Shown: in pieces, positions 21,275 through 30,190 of the stretch | Layout of the letters: each line of letters opens with the position of its first letter | How positions within the stretch are numbered: the first letter of the stretch is position 1 | Assembly (NCBI GenBank): GCA_963792385.1 | Contig: CAWBVZ010000006.1 | Location: 558,001 to 622,000, forward strand | DNA: 64,000 nucleotides | Direction of reading: 5' to 3' | Origin: DASSUW01 sp963792385 | GTDB lineage: Bacteria > Actinomycetota > Thermoleophilia > Solirubrobacterales > Solirubrobacteraceae | Translations under genes and position numbers: made by a program | Notes under the pieces: model-generated | Databases searched by the model: none | Seen by the model: the letters and a program-made list of their open reading frames with translations, nothing else | What the model was told of the DNA's origin: nothing

Positions 21275-24200
21275 TCATCCGGCCAGCACGACCTTCGCAG
21301 TGGCGTACTTGCGCCACTTGCTGCCGGCCTTCTTGCGCACGGTGAGCGTGACGGTGCACTTCGCGCTCGCCTTGGAGAGGGAGCCGGCGATGCGCGGGAG
21401 CGTCCCGCCCTTGCCGACCTTGATCGTGCGCTTGACGGTGCGGCTGCGCTTGCCGGACGTCAGCTTGATCTCGACGCGGAACGTGCCACGGCCGACGGCC
21501 AGCGGCCGGAGGTCGACCGACACCGTGCCGGTGGAGCTGCGCGCGGCGCGCATCGCGCCGACGAGGCTCTTGGAATCCTTGTGGCCGGCGAGGTAGACCG
21601 GCACGCTCGACGACATCACCACCGGAGGCTTGGAGGTCGGCGTGCGATCGGCCAGCGAGACCGGCGTCGTGGCGGCCTGGTTGCCGGCAACGTCGAGCGC
21701 ACGCACGCTCACGGTGCCCTTGGCGACCGCGAACGAGCCGGACGCGGGCACGGCCTGCCATGCGCCTCCGTTGAGGCTGTAGCTGAGCGAGCTGAGCCCG
21801 GAGGTGCCGTCGGTGCCGCTCGCGCTGCAGGTGTAGGCGGTGCCGGCATCAGGGGCGCACGTCACCGTCGCAGTGGGCGCGGTGCTGTCGACGTAGATCG
21901 TCGCGTCGGCGGAAGCGGTGTTGCCGGCGCCGTCGGTGGCGTCGAGGTGAATCGTGTGGACGCCGTCGCCGGTGACCGTGAGCGGGTCGCCGTTCGCGAC
22001 CGCGGAGGCGGCGGCGCCGTCCTGCGAGGCGGTGGCCGAGTCGAGGCCGGAAAGGCCGCCGTCCGCGATCACGGTGCAGGTGACGTCATGGGTGCTCCAG
22101 CCCGAGGCGGGCGTGCATCCGAAGCCGAGTGCCGGGGCGATCGAGTCGATCTGGATCGTGTCGGTGCGCCACGCGGAGGCGTTGCCGACCGTGTCGATGA
22201 TGCGCGTGAGGAGCAGGTGCTCACCATCGGTGGAGATCGTCACGTCGGGGTCGTTGGACACCGCGCCGCCGTCGACCGTCCGTTCGATCGTGTCGACGCC
22301 GGAGCCGCCTGCGTCGGAGCCCTCGATGTGCACGGTGTACGGCGTCGAGTGCCAACCGGCAGGGGGCGTGGGCGTGTCGTTGACCGGCGCGGTGGTGTCC
22401 AGGCTGATGCTGTCGGTGCGCCACAGCGACACGTTGCCGGCCGTGTCGACCGCGCGCGTCTCGAGTGTGTGGACGCCGTCGGTGTCGACGACCGCGGGGC
22501 CGCCGGTCTGAATCGCGCCGCTGTCCACGCGCCACTCCATCGTGGCGAGGCCGGAGGTGGCGTCGGTGCCGGTCAAGGTCAGCTCGAGCGCCTCTGCGCG
22601 CCAGTCCGGGTCCGGAACCGCGGACGTGTTCGCGGGTGCCGTGCGATCGATGCTCACGGTCTCGTCGCGCCACGCGGAGGCGTGGCCGACGTTGTCGACG
22701 ATGCGGGTGCTGAGCACGTGCACGCCGTCGGTCGAGATTGTCACGGCCGGGTTCTGGTCGACGGCGCCGCCGTCGATCGTGCGCTCGATCCGGGCGACGC
22801 CGGAGCCGGCGCCGTCAGAGCCTGCGACGGTCACGCTGTAGGGCACCGTGAGCCAGCCGGCGGGCGCCGCGGGCGTGGCGTTGACCGGCGCCGTGAGGTC
22901 CACGCGCACGGTGTCGGCGCGCCATAGCGACTCGTTGCCTGCCAGGTCGACTGCGCGCGTCTCCAGCGTGTGGACGCCGTCGGTGTCGACGAGCGCAGGG
23001 CTGCCGTCCTGCGTCGCGCCGCCGTCCACGCGCCACTGCATCTTCGCCACGCCGGAGCCGCCGGTGTCGGTCCCGCTCAGGGCCAGCGACAGGGCGGTGG
23101 CGCGGAACGTCGAGGCGGGAACCGCGGACGTGTTCGCCGGGAGCACGGTGTCCACCCGCAGCGTGTCGGTCACGAACGCGGTCGCCTGGCCGGCAACGTC
23201 GATCGCGCGGTGGGCGATCGTGAAGGTTCCGTCGGCGCCGACGTTGATCGCCTGGCCGTTGGTGGCCACCAGCGTGGGGCCGCCGTTGATCTTGTACTCG
23301 AGCTTGTCGATGCCGGAGAGCGTGTCGGTGGCGGACAGCGTGACGTTGCGCGAGTTGTGCCACGCGGTGGGGATCACGGTCGTGTCGGTCGGCACGGTGT
23401 TGTCGATCCGGACCTTCTGCAACCGCCACGCGGACACGTTGCCGGCGAGGTCGCGGCCGCGGGTCTCGAGGTCGTGGTCGCCCTCCGTGGAAATCGTGAG
23501 CGACGCGCTGGCACCGGTGCGCGTCTGGACCGGCTGGCCGTCGATGCGCCACTGGACGACGTCCATGCCGGAGCCACTGTCGGTCGCGGAGACAGTGAGC
23601 GTCACGGGGTCGGTCCGCCACACCGCCGGCGCCGTCTGGGTGGTGTCGACCGGCACGTTCGTGTCGTTGTTGAGCGTGATATCGATCGTGACGTTGTCGG
23701 TACGCCAGCCGGAGGCGTTGCCGGCGGAATCGATCAGCTGGGTCTCGAGCGTGTGCGCGCCGTTGCCGGTCACGGTGACCTGCGATCCCACGGGACCGCT
23801 CTGGATCACGCCGCCGTCGACCCGCCACTGCACGTTGTTGATGCCGGAGTGCGCGTCGTTGCCGGTCACCGAGACCGTGTACGGGTTCGCGACCGGGCCC
23901 GAGGGCGAGGTGGTCGTGTTGGTCGGCGGGACCGAATCGATTCGCACGGACTCCGAGCGCCACCCCGAGGCGTTGCCGGCGACGTCGACTGCACGCGTCT
24001 CGAGCGTGTGCGTGCCCGTGTTGGCGACGGTCGCCTGCAGCGGCGAGGCGCCGGAGGTGACGGGCCCGGCGTCGACCCGCCACTGGACCTCGGCGAGCCC
24101 CGAGCCGCCGTCGGCGCCGGAGACCATCACGGAGTAGTCGGTCGCGCGCCAGGCGCTGCTCGCGAGCGGCGTCTGGTTCGTGGGCGCCGTGCTGTCGATG

Positions 24201-25078
24201 ATGATCGTGTTGCGCTTGAAGCCGGTCTGGTGGCCGGCGGCGTCGGTGACCCGCGTGTCGACGGTGTGCGTGCCATCGCCGGACACGGTGACGGTGGCCG
24301 GCGGCGGGCCGGAGTTGACCGTGCCGCCGTCGACCTGCCAGGTCAGGGTCGCGACGCCGGAGAGCGCGTCGGAGCCTGTGATGTTCACCTGCAGCGGGCC
24401 GGTCTGCCAACCGCCGGGCGCGACGGTGGTGTCGGTCGGCGTGACGCTGTCGACGCGGACCGTGTGGTCGACCCACACCGAGACGTTGCCGGCGACATCG
24501 ACTGCACGGCTACGGAACACGTGCGCGCCGTCGGCCACGATCGGGATGCTCGCCCCGGTCGCCGCGCTGTTGACGGAGCCGCCGTCGAGCTGCCACTCCA
24601 TGTGGTCGAGGCCGGACGTCGAGTCGGAGCCGAGGAGCACGACGCTGGTGGACGCCGGCCGCCAGGCCGTTGTCCCGGAGTCGGTGCTGTCGATCGGGAG
24701 GATGCGGTCGATGTTGAGCGTCTCGACACGCCACAGCGAGAAGTTGCCGTCGAGGTCGATGGCACGCGTCTCGAAGGTGTGGACTCCCGAGGTGCTGATC
24801 GTGACGATCTCGCCGTCGACGGCGTCGGTCGGAGCCGACCCGTCGAGCTTCCACTGCATCTTGTCGAGCCCGGAACCGGCGTCGGTGCCCGAGAGCGCGA
24901 CCGCGTACGCCGCGGTCTGCCACGCGCTGGGCGTCAGCGGCGTCGTGTTGATCGGCGGATCCGTCTCCGCGAAAGCGGATGCGGGCAGGCCGAGCAGCGC
25001 GACCAGCGCGCACATCAGCGGAATCGACCAGCGACGAAGGCTCACAGTGCCCGTGTAGTCGGCCGGAACGCGCTCCAT
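21275..25078 (-). CDS. Large secreted/surface protein with 13 tandem Ig-like (OmpL47-type) repeats
   Basis: 1267 codons from ATG 25078; GTG at 25042 gives a cleaner signal peptide (MSLRRWSIPLMCALVALLG then ASAFA). The body holds 13 repeats of about 82-92 residues, each with a W after the N-terminal Pro/Thr segment, a GSDxxSG core, WRVDGG, a DGxHTLETRAVDxAGN strand and a closing W-RxDxVxID motif. Repeats 12 and 13 are divergent and carry paired cysteines. The C-terminal 120 residues are Lys/Arg-rich (KSGKRSRTVKRTIKVGKGG), with no sortase motif or membrane anchor. Likely an extracellular adhesin or cell-wall-associated scaffold. The repeat array is intact, with no frameshift, despite its length. 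Confidence 0.85.
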   Translation of the reverse strand: MERVPADYTGTVSLRRWSIPLMCALVALLGLPASAFAETDPPINTTPLTPSAWQTAAYAVALSGTDAGSGLDKMQWKLDGSAPTDAVDGEIVTISTSGVHTFETRAIDLDGNFSLWRVETLNIDRILPIDSTDSGTTAWRPASTSVVLLGSDSTSGLDHMEWQLDGGSVNSAATGASIPIVADGAHVFRSRAVDVAGNVSVWVDHTVRVDSVTPTDTTVAPGGWQTGPLQVNITGSDALSGVATLTWQVDGGTVNSGPPPATVTVSGDGTHTVDTRVTDAAGHQTGFKRNTIIIDSTAPTNQTPLASSAWRATDYSVMVSGADGGSGLAEVQWRVDAGPVTSGASPLQATVANTGTHTLETRAVDVAGNASGWRSESVRIDSVPPTNTTTSPSGPVANPYTVSVTGNDAHSGINNVQWRVDGGVIQSGPVGSQVTVTGNGAHTLETQLIDSAGNASGWRTDNVTIDITLNNDTNVPVDTTQTAPAVWRTDPVTLTVSATDSGSGMDVVQWRIDGQPVQTRTGASASLTISTEGDHDLETRGRDLAGNVSAWRLQKVRIDNTVPTDTTVIPTAWHNSRNVTLSATDTLSGIDKLEYKINGGPTLVATNGQAINVGADGTFTIAHRAIDVAGQATAFVTDTLRVDTVLPANTSAVPASTFRATALSLALSGTDTGGSGVAKMQWRVDGGATQDGSPALVDTDGVHTLETRAVDLAGNESLWRADTVRVDLTAPVNATPAAPAGWLTVPYSVTVAGSDGAGSGVARIERTIDGGAVDQNPAVTISTDGVHVLSTRIVDNVGHASAWRDETVSIDRTAPANTSAVPDPDWRAEALELTLTGTDATSGLATMEWRVDSGAIQTGGPAVVDTDGVHTLETRAVDTAGNVSLWRTDSISLDTTAPVNDTPTPPAGWHSTPYTVHIEGSDAGGSGVDTIERTVDGGAVSNDPDVTISTDGEHLLLTRIIDTVGNASAWRTDTIQIDSIAPALGFGCTPASGWSTHDVTCTVIADGGLSGLDSATASQDGAAASAVANGDPLTVTGDGVHTIHLDATDGAGNTASADATIYVDSTAPTATVTCAPDAGTAYTCSASGTDGTSGLSSLSYSLNGGAWQAVPASGSFAVAKGTVSVRALDVAGNQAATTPVSLADRTPTSKPPVVMSSSVPVYLAGHKDSKSLVGAMRAARSSTGTVSVDLRPLAVGRGTFRVEIKLTSGKRSRTVKRTIKVGKGGTLPRIAGSLSKASAKCTVTLTVRKKAGSKWRKYATAKVVLAG

Positions 25079-25129
25079 CTGTAGCGTGGCGCTGTGCCAT
25101 CCGTCCAGGTGACGACGTGGTTTCTTCAG

Positions 25130-25648
25130 ATGACGGATCCGGCACAGCTCGCGCCGGCACCTCCTCCTGACCCGTCGCTCGAGTTGCGGCAGGTGGAGTT
25201 GCCGTCACCGGAGTTCTCACGTGCCCTGTACGCGGGCGTGGGCAGTGACTGGTACTGGATGGACCGGCTCGACTGGACCTGGAGCCGCTGGTACGAGCAC
25301 CTCGCGCGCGCGGAGTTGGAGAGCTGGGTCGGATGGATGCGCGGCGCGCCCGTCGGCTACGCGGAGCTGGAGCACGACGGCGACGCGGTCGAGCTCGTCT
25401 CCTTCGGCCTGCTGCCGGCGTTCATCGGGCGCGGCCTCGGACCGCGGCTGCTCGACGCCGTGCTGCGGCGCGCGTGGGCGCTCGGCCCGAGCCGCGTGTG
25501 GGTGCACACGTGCTCGCTCGACGGCCCGGCGGCGCTGCGCACCTACGAGCGCCGCGGGCTGACCATCTATGACGAGGGCACGCACCACCTGACGCTGCCG
25601 GCCGAGCGGCTCGAGCCGTGGCCGGGAGCGGAGCGCCCGCCACCGTGA
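25130..25648 (+). CDS. GNAT-family N-acetyltransferase
   Basis: About 172 residues from ATG 25130; a GTG at 25094 is possible. The acetyl-CoA motif is seen as LVSFGLLPAFIGRGLGPRLLD (R-G-x-G-x-R/L type), followed by the VWVHTCSLDGPAALRTYERRG signature that binds the pantetheine arm. Substrate unknown. The stop overlaps the ATG of the NYN-domain gene by one base, so they are translationally coupled. Confidence 0.85.
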   Translation: MTDPAQLAPAPPPDPSLELRQVELPSPEFSRALYAGVGSDWYWMDRLDWTWSRWYEHLARAELESWVGWMRGAPVGYAELEHDGDAVELVSFGLLPAFIGRGLGPRLLDAVLRRAWALGPSRVWVHTCSLDGPAALRTYERRGLTIYDEGTHHLTLPAERLEPWPGAERPPP

Positions 25649-26022
25649 TGCGCTGGCTCGTCGACGCCAGCAACGTGGTGGGATCGAAGCCGGACGGCTG
25701 GTGGCGCGACCGCGACGGCGCCGCTCGGCGACTGATCGACGCGCTGCGCGAGTTCGCCGAGGCGGAGGGCGAGGACGTCACCGTGGTGCTCGACGCCGGC
25801 CCGCCCGAGTGGGCAGGGCGCGACGGGCCTTTGGAGGTCGCGATCGCCCCGCGCCGGGGCCGCGACGCCGCCGACGACGAGATCGCCCGGCTTCTCGACG
25901 CCGACCCGGACCCGGCCTCGATCCGCGTCGTCACGTCGGATGCGGAGCTTGCTTCGCGGGCTCGTGCGCGGGGTGCCGAGGTTGTCGGTGCCGGGGCGTT
26001 TCGGCGGCGGCTGGGGTACTAG
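25648..26022 (+). CDS. NYN/PIN-like domain ribonuclease (YacP type)
   Basis: 124 residues. RWLVDASNVVGSKPDGWW carries the first acidic residue and Asn of the NYN active site, VTVVLDAGP the second, and RGRDAADDEIARLL plus VVTSDAELASRARARGAEV the remaining acidic cluster of the PIN-like fold. Such proteins are RNases or 5' nucleases acting on structured RNA. ATG 25648 overlaps the GNAT stop (TGATG), so the two form a coupled unit. Confidence 0.82.
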   Translation: MRWLVDASNVVGSKPDGWWRDRDGAARRLIDALREFAEAEGEDVTVVLDAGPPEWAGRDGPLEVAIAPRRGRDAADDEIARLLDADPDPASIRVVTSDAELASRARARGAEVVGAGAFRRRLGY

Positions 26023-26023
26023 C

Positions 26024-26372
26024 AACGTCAACTGCGCTGGGTGGGGAAGTGGGCGTCCGCCGGCCGCGGTGAGGGCTCTGCGAGCGTGGGTTTCGCACCA
26101 ATCGTCGCGTCCCGCGACCACGATTGGTGAGTTTCCGTCCTCTCGTGTGGGTTTCGCACCAACCGTCGAGCGCGGCCGCACGATTGGGGGAAAACCCACG
26201 CTAGTCGTGTGCATTTCTCGCATTCCGCCGCGCGCTGCGTCACGACCTGCGAGTTGTGCACCTCTGGCGTGCGTTTCTCGCAACACGTTCCCGCGGGAAC
26301 GCCCAGATGCGAGAAATGCACCCTCACCGCGGCCAACGGACACCCACTCCCCCACCCAGCGGGGTTGACGTT
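26024..26372. repeat. 349-bp nested palindromic intergenic element, copy 1
   Basis: The whole gap between the NYN gene and the convergent aminopeptidase is one palindromic structure. The ends AACGTCAACTGCGCTGGGTG and its near reverse complement at 26353-26372 form about 50 bp of imperfect terminal inverted repeat. Inside lie smaller dyads: AGCGTGGGTTT (26083-26093) with 26192-26202, and the perfect 15-bp pair GTGCATTTCTCGCAT (26209-26223) with 26307-26321, plus GTTCCCGCGGGAAC. No ORF makes sense in it. Its ends recur at 39583-39716. Confidence 0.75.
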
Positions 26373-26380
26373 CGTCCGGC

Positions 26381-26405
26381 CGCGGCGCGGCGCGGCGCGG
26401 CGCGG
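26381..26405. repeat. (CGCGG)5 tandem pentamer
   Basis: Five perfect CGCGG units directly abut the stop codon of the aminopeptidase gene, between it and the palindromic element. Could vary in copy number by slippage without affecting the protein. Confidence 0.75.
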
Positions 26406-27311
26406 CTAGTCGAGCTCCACCGTCGGGCGGAGGACCATGCCGTCGATGTGCACCGTCGACACGTTGACGCCGCCGATGGCCGCGCTCGTGCCGAAGGCGA
26501 GGTGGATCGTTCCCTTCACCTTCTCGTCCTCGAGGATGCTCCCGGTCAGCTGCGCGGCCGGGTTCGTGCCGATGCCGAGCTCGGCGATCGAGCGGCCGTG
26601 CTCGCCGCCGGCGTCGAGCGTGCTGAGCAGCCACGCCGCCGCGGCGCCGCCGCCGGCCTCCACGATGCGGCCGGCCGCGAGCGTCAGCCACAGCGGCTCT
26701 TCGAGGAGGCCGTAGCCGCCGATCGATCCGTCGAACACGATCGTGCCATCGCCGGCGGTCTCGATCGGGGAGATGAAGCCCTCGCCGGCGGGGAGGTTGC
26801 CGAACGCTCCGGGCGCGCCCAGATCGCCGTCGTCGCTGATCCCGGTGCGCCCGTCGAGCGTGAGGACGACGTCCGTACCGGCCGGCGACGTGATCCGGAC
26901 CGTGCTCGCGGCGGTCAGCCGCGCGGCGACCTCCTCGCCCGCGCGCTTGAGCTCGGCGTAGTCCACAGCCAGCGCGCGCTCGAAGACTTCCTCGGTGATC
27001 CCCGGCATCGTCGCGATCCGGACGCCGCGCGCCGATGCCGCGGCCCTGGCCTGCGTGTGGCTGACGGAGAACGTCGTCGGAGCGAGCACGACGCTCGCGC
27101 CGGCCATCGCGGCGGCGACGTCCGGCGGCGGCTCCTCGCCGTGCCGGCTCGCCGCCGGGAACGGCATCACCGTCACGCGGCGCGCGCGCCCGGTCGCCGC
27201 CTCGGCGAGCGCGCCGGCGATCGCGCGCTCGCGGTCGTTGCAGAGCACCAGCACGTCGTCCGCCGCGGAGACGGCGAGCGCCTCGACCGCCGCAGCGGCG
27301 GCGGCCTTCAT
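26406..27311 (-). CDS. M29-like (aminopeptidase T) metallopeptidase
   Basis: 301 residues. The second half matches aminopeptidase T-type leucyl aminopeptidases: GEGFISPIETAGDGTIVFDG, SIAELGIGTNPAAQLTGSILEDEKVKGTIHLAFGTS and VSTVHIDGMVLRPTVELD contain the Glu, His and Asp positions that bind the two metal ions. It is shorter than classic M29 enzymes (about 400 residues), as in the compact actinobacterial group. Its ATG overlaps the stop of the DMT exporter (ATGA), so peptidase and exporter are co-translated. Confidence 0.8.
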   Translation of the reverse strand: MKAAAAAAVEALAVSAADDVLVLCNDRERAIAGALAEAATGRARRVTVMPFPAASRHGEEPPPDVAAAMAGASVVLAPTTFSVSHTQARAAASARGVRIATMPGITEEVFERALAVDYAELKRAGEEVAARLTAASTVRITSPAGTDVVLTLDGRTGISDDGDLGAPGAFGNLPAGEGFISPIETAGDGTIVFDGSIGGYGLLEEPLWLTLAAGRIVEAGGGAAAAWLLSTLDAGGEHGRSIAELGIGTNPAAQLTGSILEDEKVKGTIHLAFGTSAAIGGVNVSTVHIDGMVLRPTVELD

Positions 27312-28207
27312 GCGCGCTCCCGGTGGACGGCGACGCCGGCGATCACGAGCGCGACGCCGGTGATCTCGAGCCAGGTCGGAACTTGTGCGAGCACGATCAC
27401 GCCGACCACCGTAGCCGTGGCGGGCAGGAGCGCGACGAGCAGCGCGTAGGTCGAGCGGCGCATGCGCGCCAGCGCGAGTTGGTCGGTGACGTACGGGATC
27501 ACCGACGAGGCGACGCCGACGCCGATGCCGGCGAGCAGGACGACCGGGTCGACGATCGCGGGGATCGCGGCCCAGGCGCCGATCGGCGTCGCGACGACGG
27601 CCGCGATCAGCATCGCGGCCGCGAGCCCGTCGATCCCGATGCCGGCGCCGCGCTCGGCGGCCTTCGAGCTGAGCACGATGTAGAGCGCGAACAGCACCGC
27701 GTTGGCGAACGCCAGCACGAGCCCGAGCGGCTCGGCCTGCAGTTGCACGTCGGTGAGCAGGTACACGCCGCCGACGGCGAGGCCGAGCGCGGCCACGTTG
27801 CGCGCGCTGCGGGTGCCGAGCGCGGCGAGCACGATTACCGGCAGGAACTCGATCGCCGCGACCGTCCCCAGCGGCAGCCGGTCGATCGCGAGATAGAACG
27901 TGCTGTTCATCAGCGCGAGCACCGCGCCCCAGCCGATCAGCAGCCGGCGGCTCTCGCGGTCGAGCGCTGCGAACGCATGCCACGGCTTCCGCCACAGCGC
28001 GAAGATGACGGCGGCGGAGGCGATCCGCAGCCACGCGACCCCGAGCACGTCGACGCGCGCGAACAGCAGCACCGCGAACGACGGGCCGAGGTAGTGGAAG
28101 ACGGCGCTGATCATGAAGAAGCTCTCCGGCGGTGCCTTCGCGGCGAAGACACCCGCCAGCGAACGCACGCTCACGGACGGTCCGGCGGTCTCGGTTGTGC
28201 TGGTCAT
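27308..28207 (-). CDS. EamA/DMT-family transporter
   Basis: 299 residues from ATG 28207 (a longer frame to 28249 would run into the regulator operator). Ten hydrophobic segments; FHYLGPSFAVLLFARVDVLGVAW and SVIPYVTDQLALARMRRSTYALL match RhtA/YbiF-like amino acid exporters. Coupled by ATGA to the aminopeptidase downstream and divergent from a LysR regulator, so a LysR-controlled export of a peptide- or amino-acid-derived compound is plausible. Confidence 0.88.
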   Translation of the reverse strand: MTSTTETAGPSVSVRSLAGVFAAKAPPESFFMISAVFHYLGPSFAVLLFARVDVLGVAWLRIASAAVIFALWRKPWHAFAALDRESRRLLIGWGAVLALMNSTFYLAIDRLPLGTVAAIEFLPVIVLAALGTRSARNVAALGLAVGGVYLLTDVQLQAEPLGLVLAFANAVLFALYIVLSSKAAERGAGIGIDGLAAAMLIAAVVATPIGAWAAIPAIVDPVVLLAGIGVGVASSVIPYVTDQLALARMRRSTYALLVALLPATATVVGVIVLAQVPTWLEITGVALVIAGVAVHRERA

Positions 28208-28230
28208 GAGCGTCAAGATGGCGTACGCTG

Positions 28231-28249
28231 TTGATAAGCACAACTTCAA
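28231..28249. promoter_or_regulatory. LysR-type operator
   Basis: TTGATAAGCACAACTTCAA is a TTGA-N11-TCAA interrupted palindrome, fitting the T-N11-A consensus of LysR boxes. It lies in an AT-rich gap between the divergent DMT exporter (start 28207) and the LysR gene (start 28268). Confidence 0.6.
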
Positions 28250-28267
28250 TCAGTGATATGGAAAACC

Positions 28268-29218
28268 ATGCGAGCTAATCAACTCGGTATCGAGCTCCGG
28301 CACCTGATGGCGCTCGACGCCGTCGCGCGCCACGGGTCGTTCAACGCCGCCGCGGAGGAGCTCGGCTACACGCAGTCGGCGGTCAGCCAGCAGATCAGCT
28401 CGCTCGAGCAGATCGTCGGGCGCCCGGTGTTCGAGCGCTCGCGTGGGCCGGGAACGGTGACGACAACCGAGGTCGGCCGCGTGCTGCTCGGCCATGCCCA
28501 GGCCGTGCTGGCGCGGGTCGACGCGGCCTCGGCCGACCTGACCGCGCTGGTCGAGGGCGCCGTCGGCGAGCTGCGGGTCGGCACCTACCAGAGCGTCGCC
28601 ACACGGCTACTCCCCGTCGTGCTCGCCCGGTTCCGAGCGCTCTGGCCGCGGATCGACGTCCAGCTGTTCGAGTCGGGCTCGCATGACGAGATCGACGGCC
28701 GCGTGGAGCGCGGTGCGCTCGATGTGGCGTTCACGACGCCGCCGATCCCGAACGAGGACCTGTTCGGCTACACCGGGCTGCTCAGCGATCCGTACCTGCT
28801 CGTCGTCCACCCGGAGCATCCGCTGGCGGTGGCGGGCCGGCCGCCGACGCTGCGGGCGCTCGCCGAGTACGACCTGATCGGCTACCGCGTCTGTCGCGCC
28901 CACGCGCGCGTGGAACGGCACCTGCGCGATCAGGGCATCGAGCCGCGCGTCGTGATGCGCGCCGAGGACAACCACCTGCTCCAGGGACTCGCAGCTCAGG
29001 GCGTCGGCGCGGCGGTGATGCCGCTGCTCGCGATCGACCTCGACCGCCGCGACGTCGTCGTGCTCGACCTGCGCGATCAGGTGCCGCGGCGCGAGCTGGG
29101 ACTGCTCTGGCATCGCGGCCGCGAGCTGACCCGCCCGGCGCACGACTTCATCGAGCTCGCGAGCGCCGCCGGCGCCGAGCTCGCCGAACAGGTCACACCG
29201 GTTCCGGCTGCCCGCTGA
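28268..29218 (+). CDS. LysR-family transcriptional regulator
   Basis: 316 residues from ATG 28268. N-terminal winged helix (LRHLMALDAVARHGSFNAAA, YTQSAVSQQISSLEQIVGRP) and a C-terminal type-2 periplasmic-binding-like effector domain (GELRVGTYQSVATRLLPVVL onward). It probably controls the divergent exporter-aminopeptidase pair through the LysR box in the gap and represses itself. Its 3' end overlaps the convergent Gfo/Idh gene by 26 bases. Confidence 0.92.
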   Translation: MRANQLGIELRHLMALDAVARHGSFNAAAEELGYTQSAVSQQISSLEQIVGRPVFERSRGPGTVTTTEVGRVLLGHAQAVLARVDAASADLTALVEGAVGELRVGTYQSVATRLLPVVLARFRALWPRIDVQLFESGSHDEIDGRVERGALDVAFTTPPIPNEDLFGYTGLLSDPYLLVVHPEHPLAVAGRPPTLRALAEYDLIGYRVCRAHARVERHLRDQGIEPRVVMRAEDNHLLQGLAAQGVGAAVMPLLAIDLDRRDVVVLDLRDQVPRRELGLLWHRGRELTRPAHDFIELASAAGAELAEQVTPVPAAR

Positions 29219-30190
29219 CCAGCGAGCGGCGTGCCGCGAGCGCGACGGCGAGCGCTGCGCGGGCCTGCGCGAGCGTGCCGTCCTCGGGCTCGACGCCGGC
29301 CTCGACGCAGTCGAGGAAGTGCGCGATCTGCGCTTCCCACGGGTTGCCTCTGCCCGCGAACTCGCGCATCTCTCCTTCGGCCGGATGAATCCGCAGCACC
29401 GAGGTCACCCCGCCGCCGATGTTGCCGCCCTCGTCGTCCCGCGCCCGCCTCGAACCGGTGCTCGAGCACGCCGCGCCGGCACAGCACCCGCAGCCCGGCC
29501 GTGAACGGGAACGAGCTGGGCATCGCATGGCTGCCCTCGACCGCTGCCTCCCCGCCCTCGTGCTCGACCAGCGCCGTGACGTGGACGGCCGCCCGCAGAC
29601 GCTCGCGCGTGCACGCGCCGCGCCGGGCCGAGCAGCGCGCCGGCGAGGTCGAAGTCGTGCACCATCAGGTCGACGAGCGTGCCGCCCGAGCGGTCGGGGT
29701 CGAGCATCCACTCGTTCCAGTCGGGCGGCGTCGAGAGGCGGAGCGCGGTGGCGGCCAGCGGCCGCCCGAGCTCGCCGGTCGCGAGCACCCGGCGCAGCTC
29801 GACGACCTCGGGGAGGAAGCGCAGCACGTGGCCGACCATCAGCGTCGCCTCGCTCGCCCCGGCGGCCGCCCCGATCGCGTCGGCGTCCTCGAGCGTGAGC
29901 GCCATCGGCTTCTCCAGCAGCACGTGGCGGCCGGCCGCCAGCGCTCGCTCGGCCACCGGGCGGTGCAGCGGCGTCGGCAGGCAGATGTCGACGGCGTCGA
30001 CGCCGGCCGCTGCGATCGCCGCATCCCAGTCGGTCACGACCTCCGCGCCGAGGCTCTCGGCCAGCGGGCGTGCGTCGTCGGCCGAGCGGGCGCACACGAC
30101 CCGCACCTGCGCGCGGTCGCCCGCCTCCGCGTAGACGGCCGCGTGCGTGCGGGCCATGAAGCCCGCGCCGAGCAGCGCGACGCCGATCAC
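29193..30190 (-). pseudogene. Gfo/Idh/MocA-family oxidoreductase, two frameshifts
   Basis: 331 residues after ignoring one extra base near 29620 and one near 29440. Rossmann motif VALLGAGFMARTHAAVYAEA, then the signature LEKPMALTLEDADAI with the catalytic Lys, and a C-terminal alpha/beta substrate domain ending EAQIAHFLDCVEAGVEPEDG, the usual family ending. Uses NAD(P) on sugar or inositol-like substrates. GTG start at 30190 overlaps the isomerase stop (GTGA). Confidence 0.85.

Noticed and set aside
21700..24950. Regularly spaced DNA repeats considered as a CRISPR-like array
   Set aside because: Spacing is about 250 bases and the repeats encode Ig-like protein modules; no short identical repeats with unique spacers.
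22970..25084. 704-codon plus-strand frame and several long frames opposite the Ig-repeat protein
   Set aside because: Their apparent repeats mirror the repeats of the minus-strand surface protein; composition is Gly/Arg/Val-rich without a plausible start or fold.
26038..26372. Short ORFs within the palindromic element
   Set aside because: They follow the symmetry of the repeat on both strands and lack ribosome sites or codon bias.
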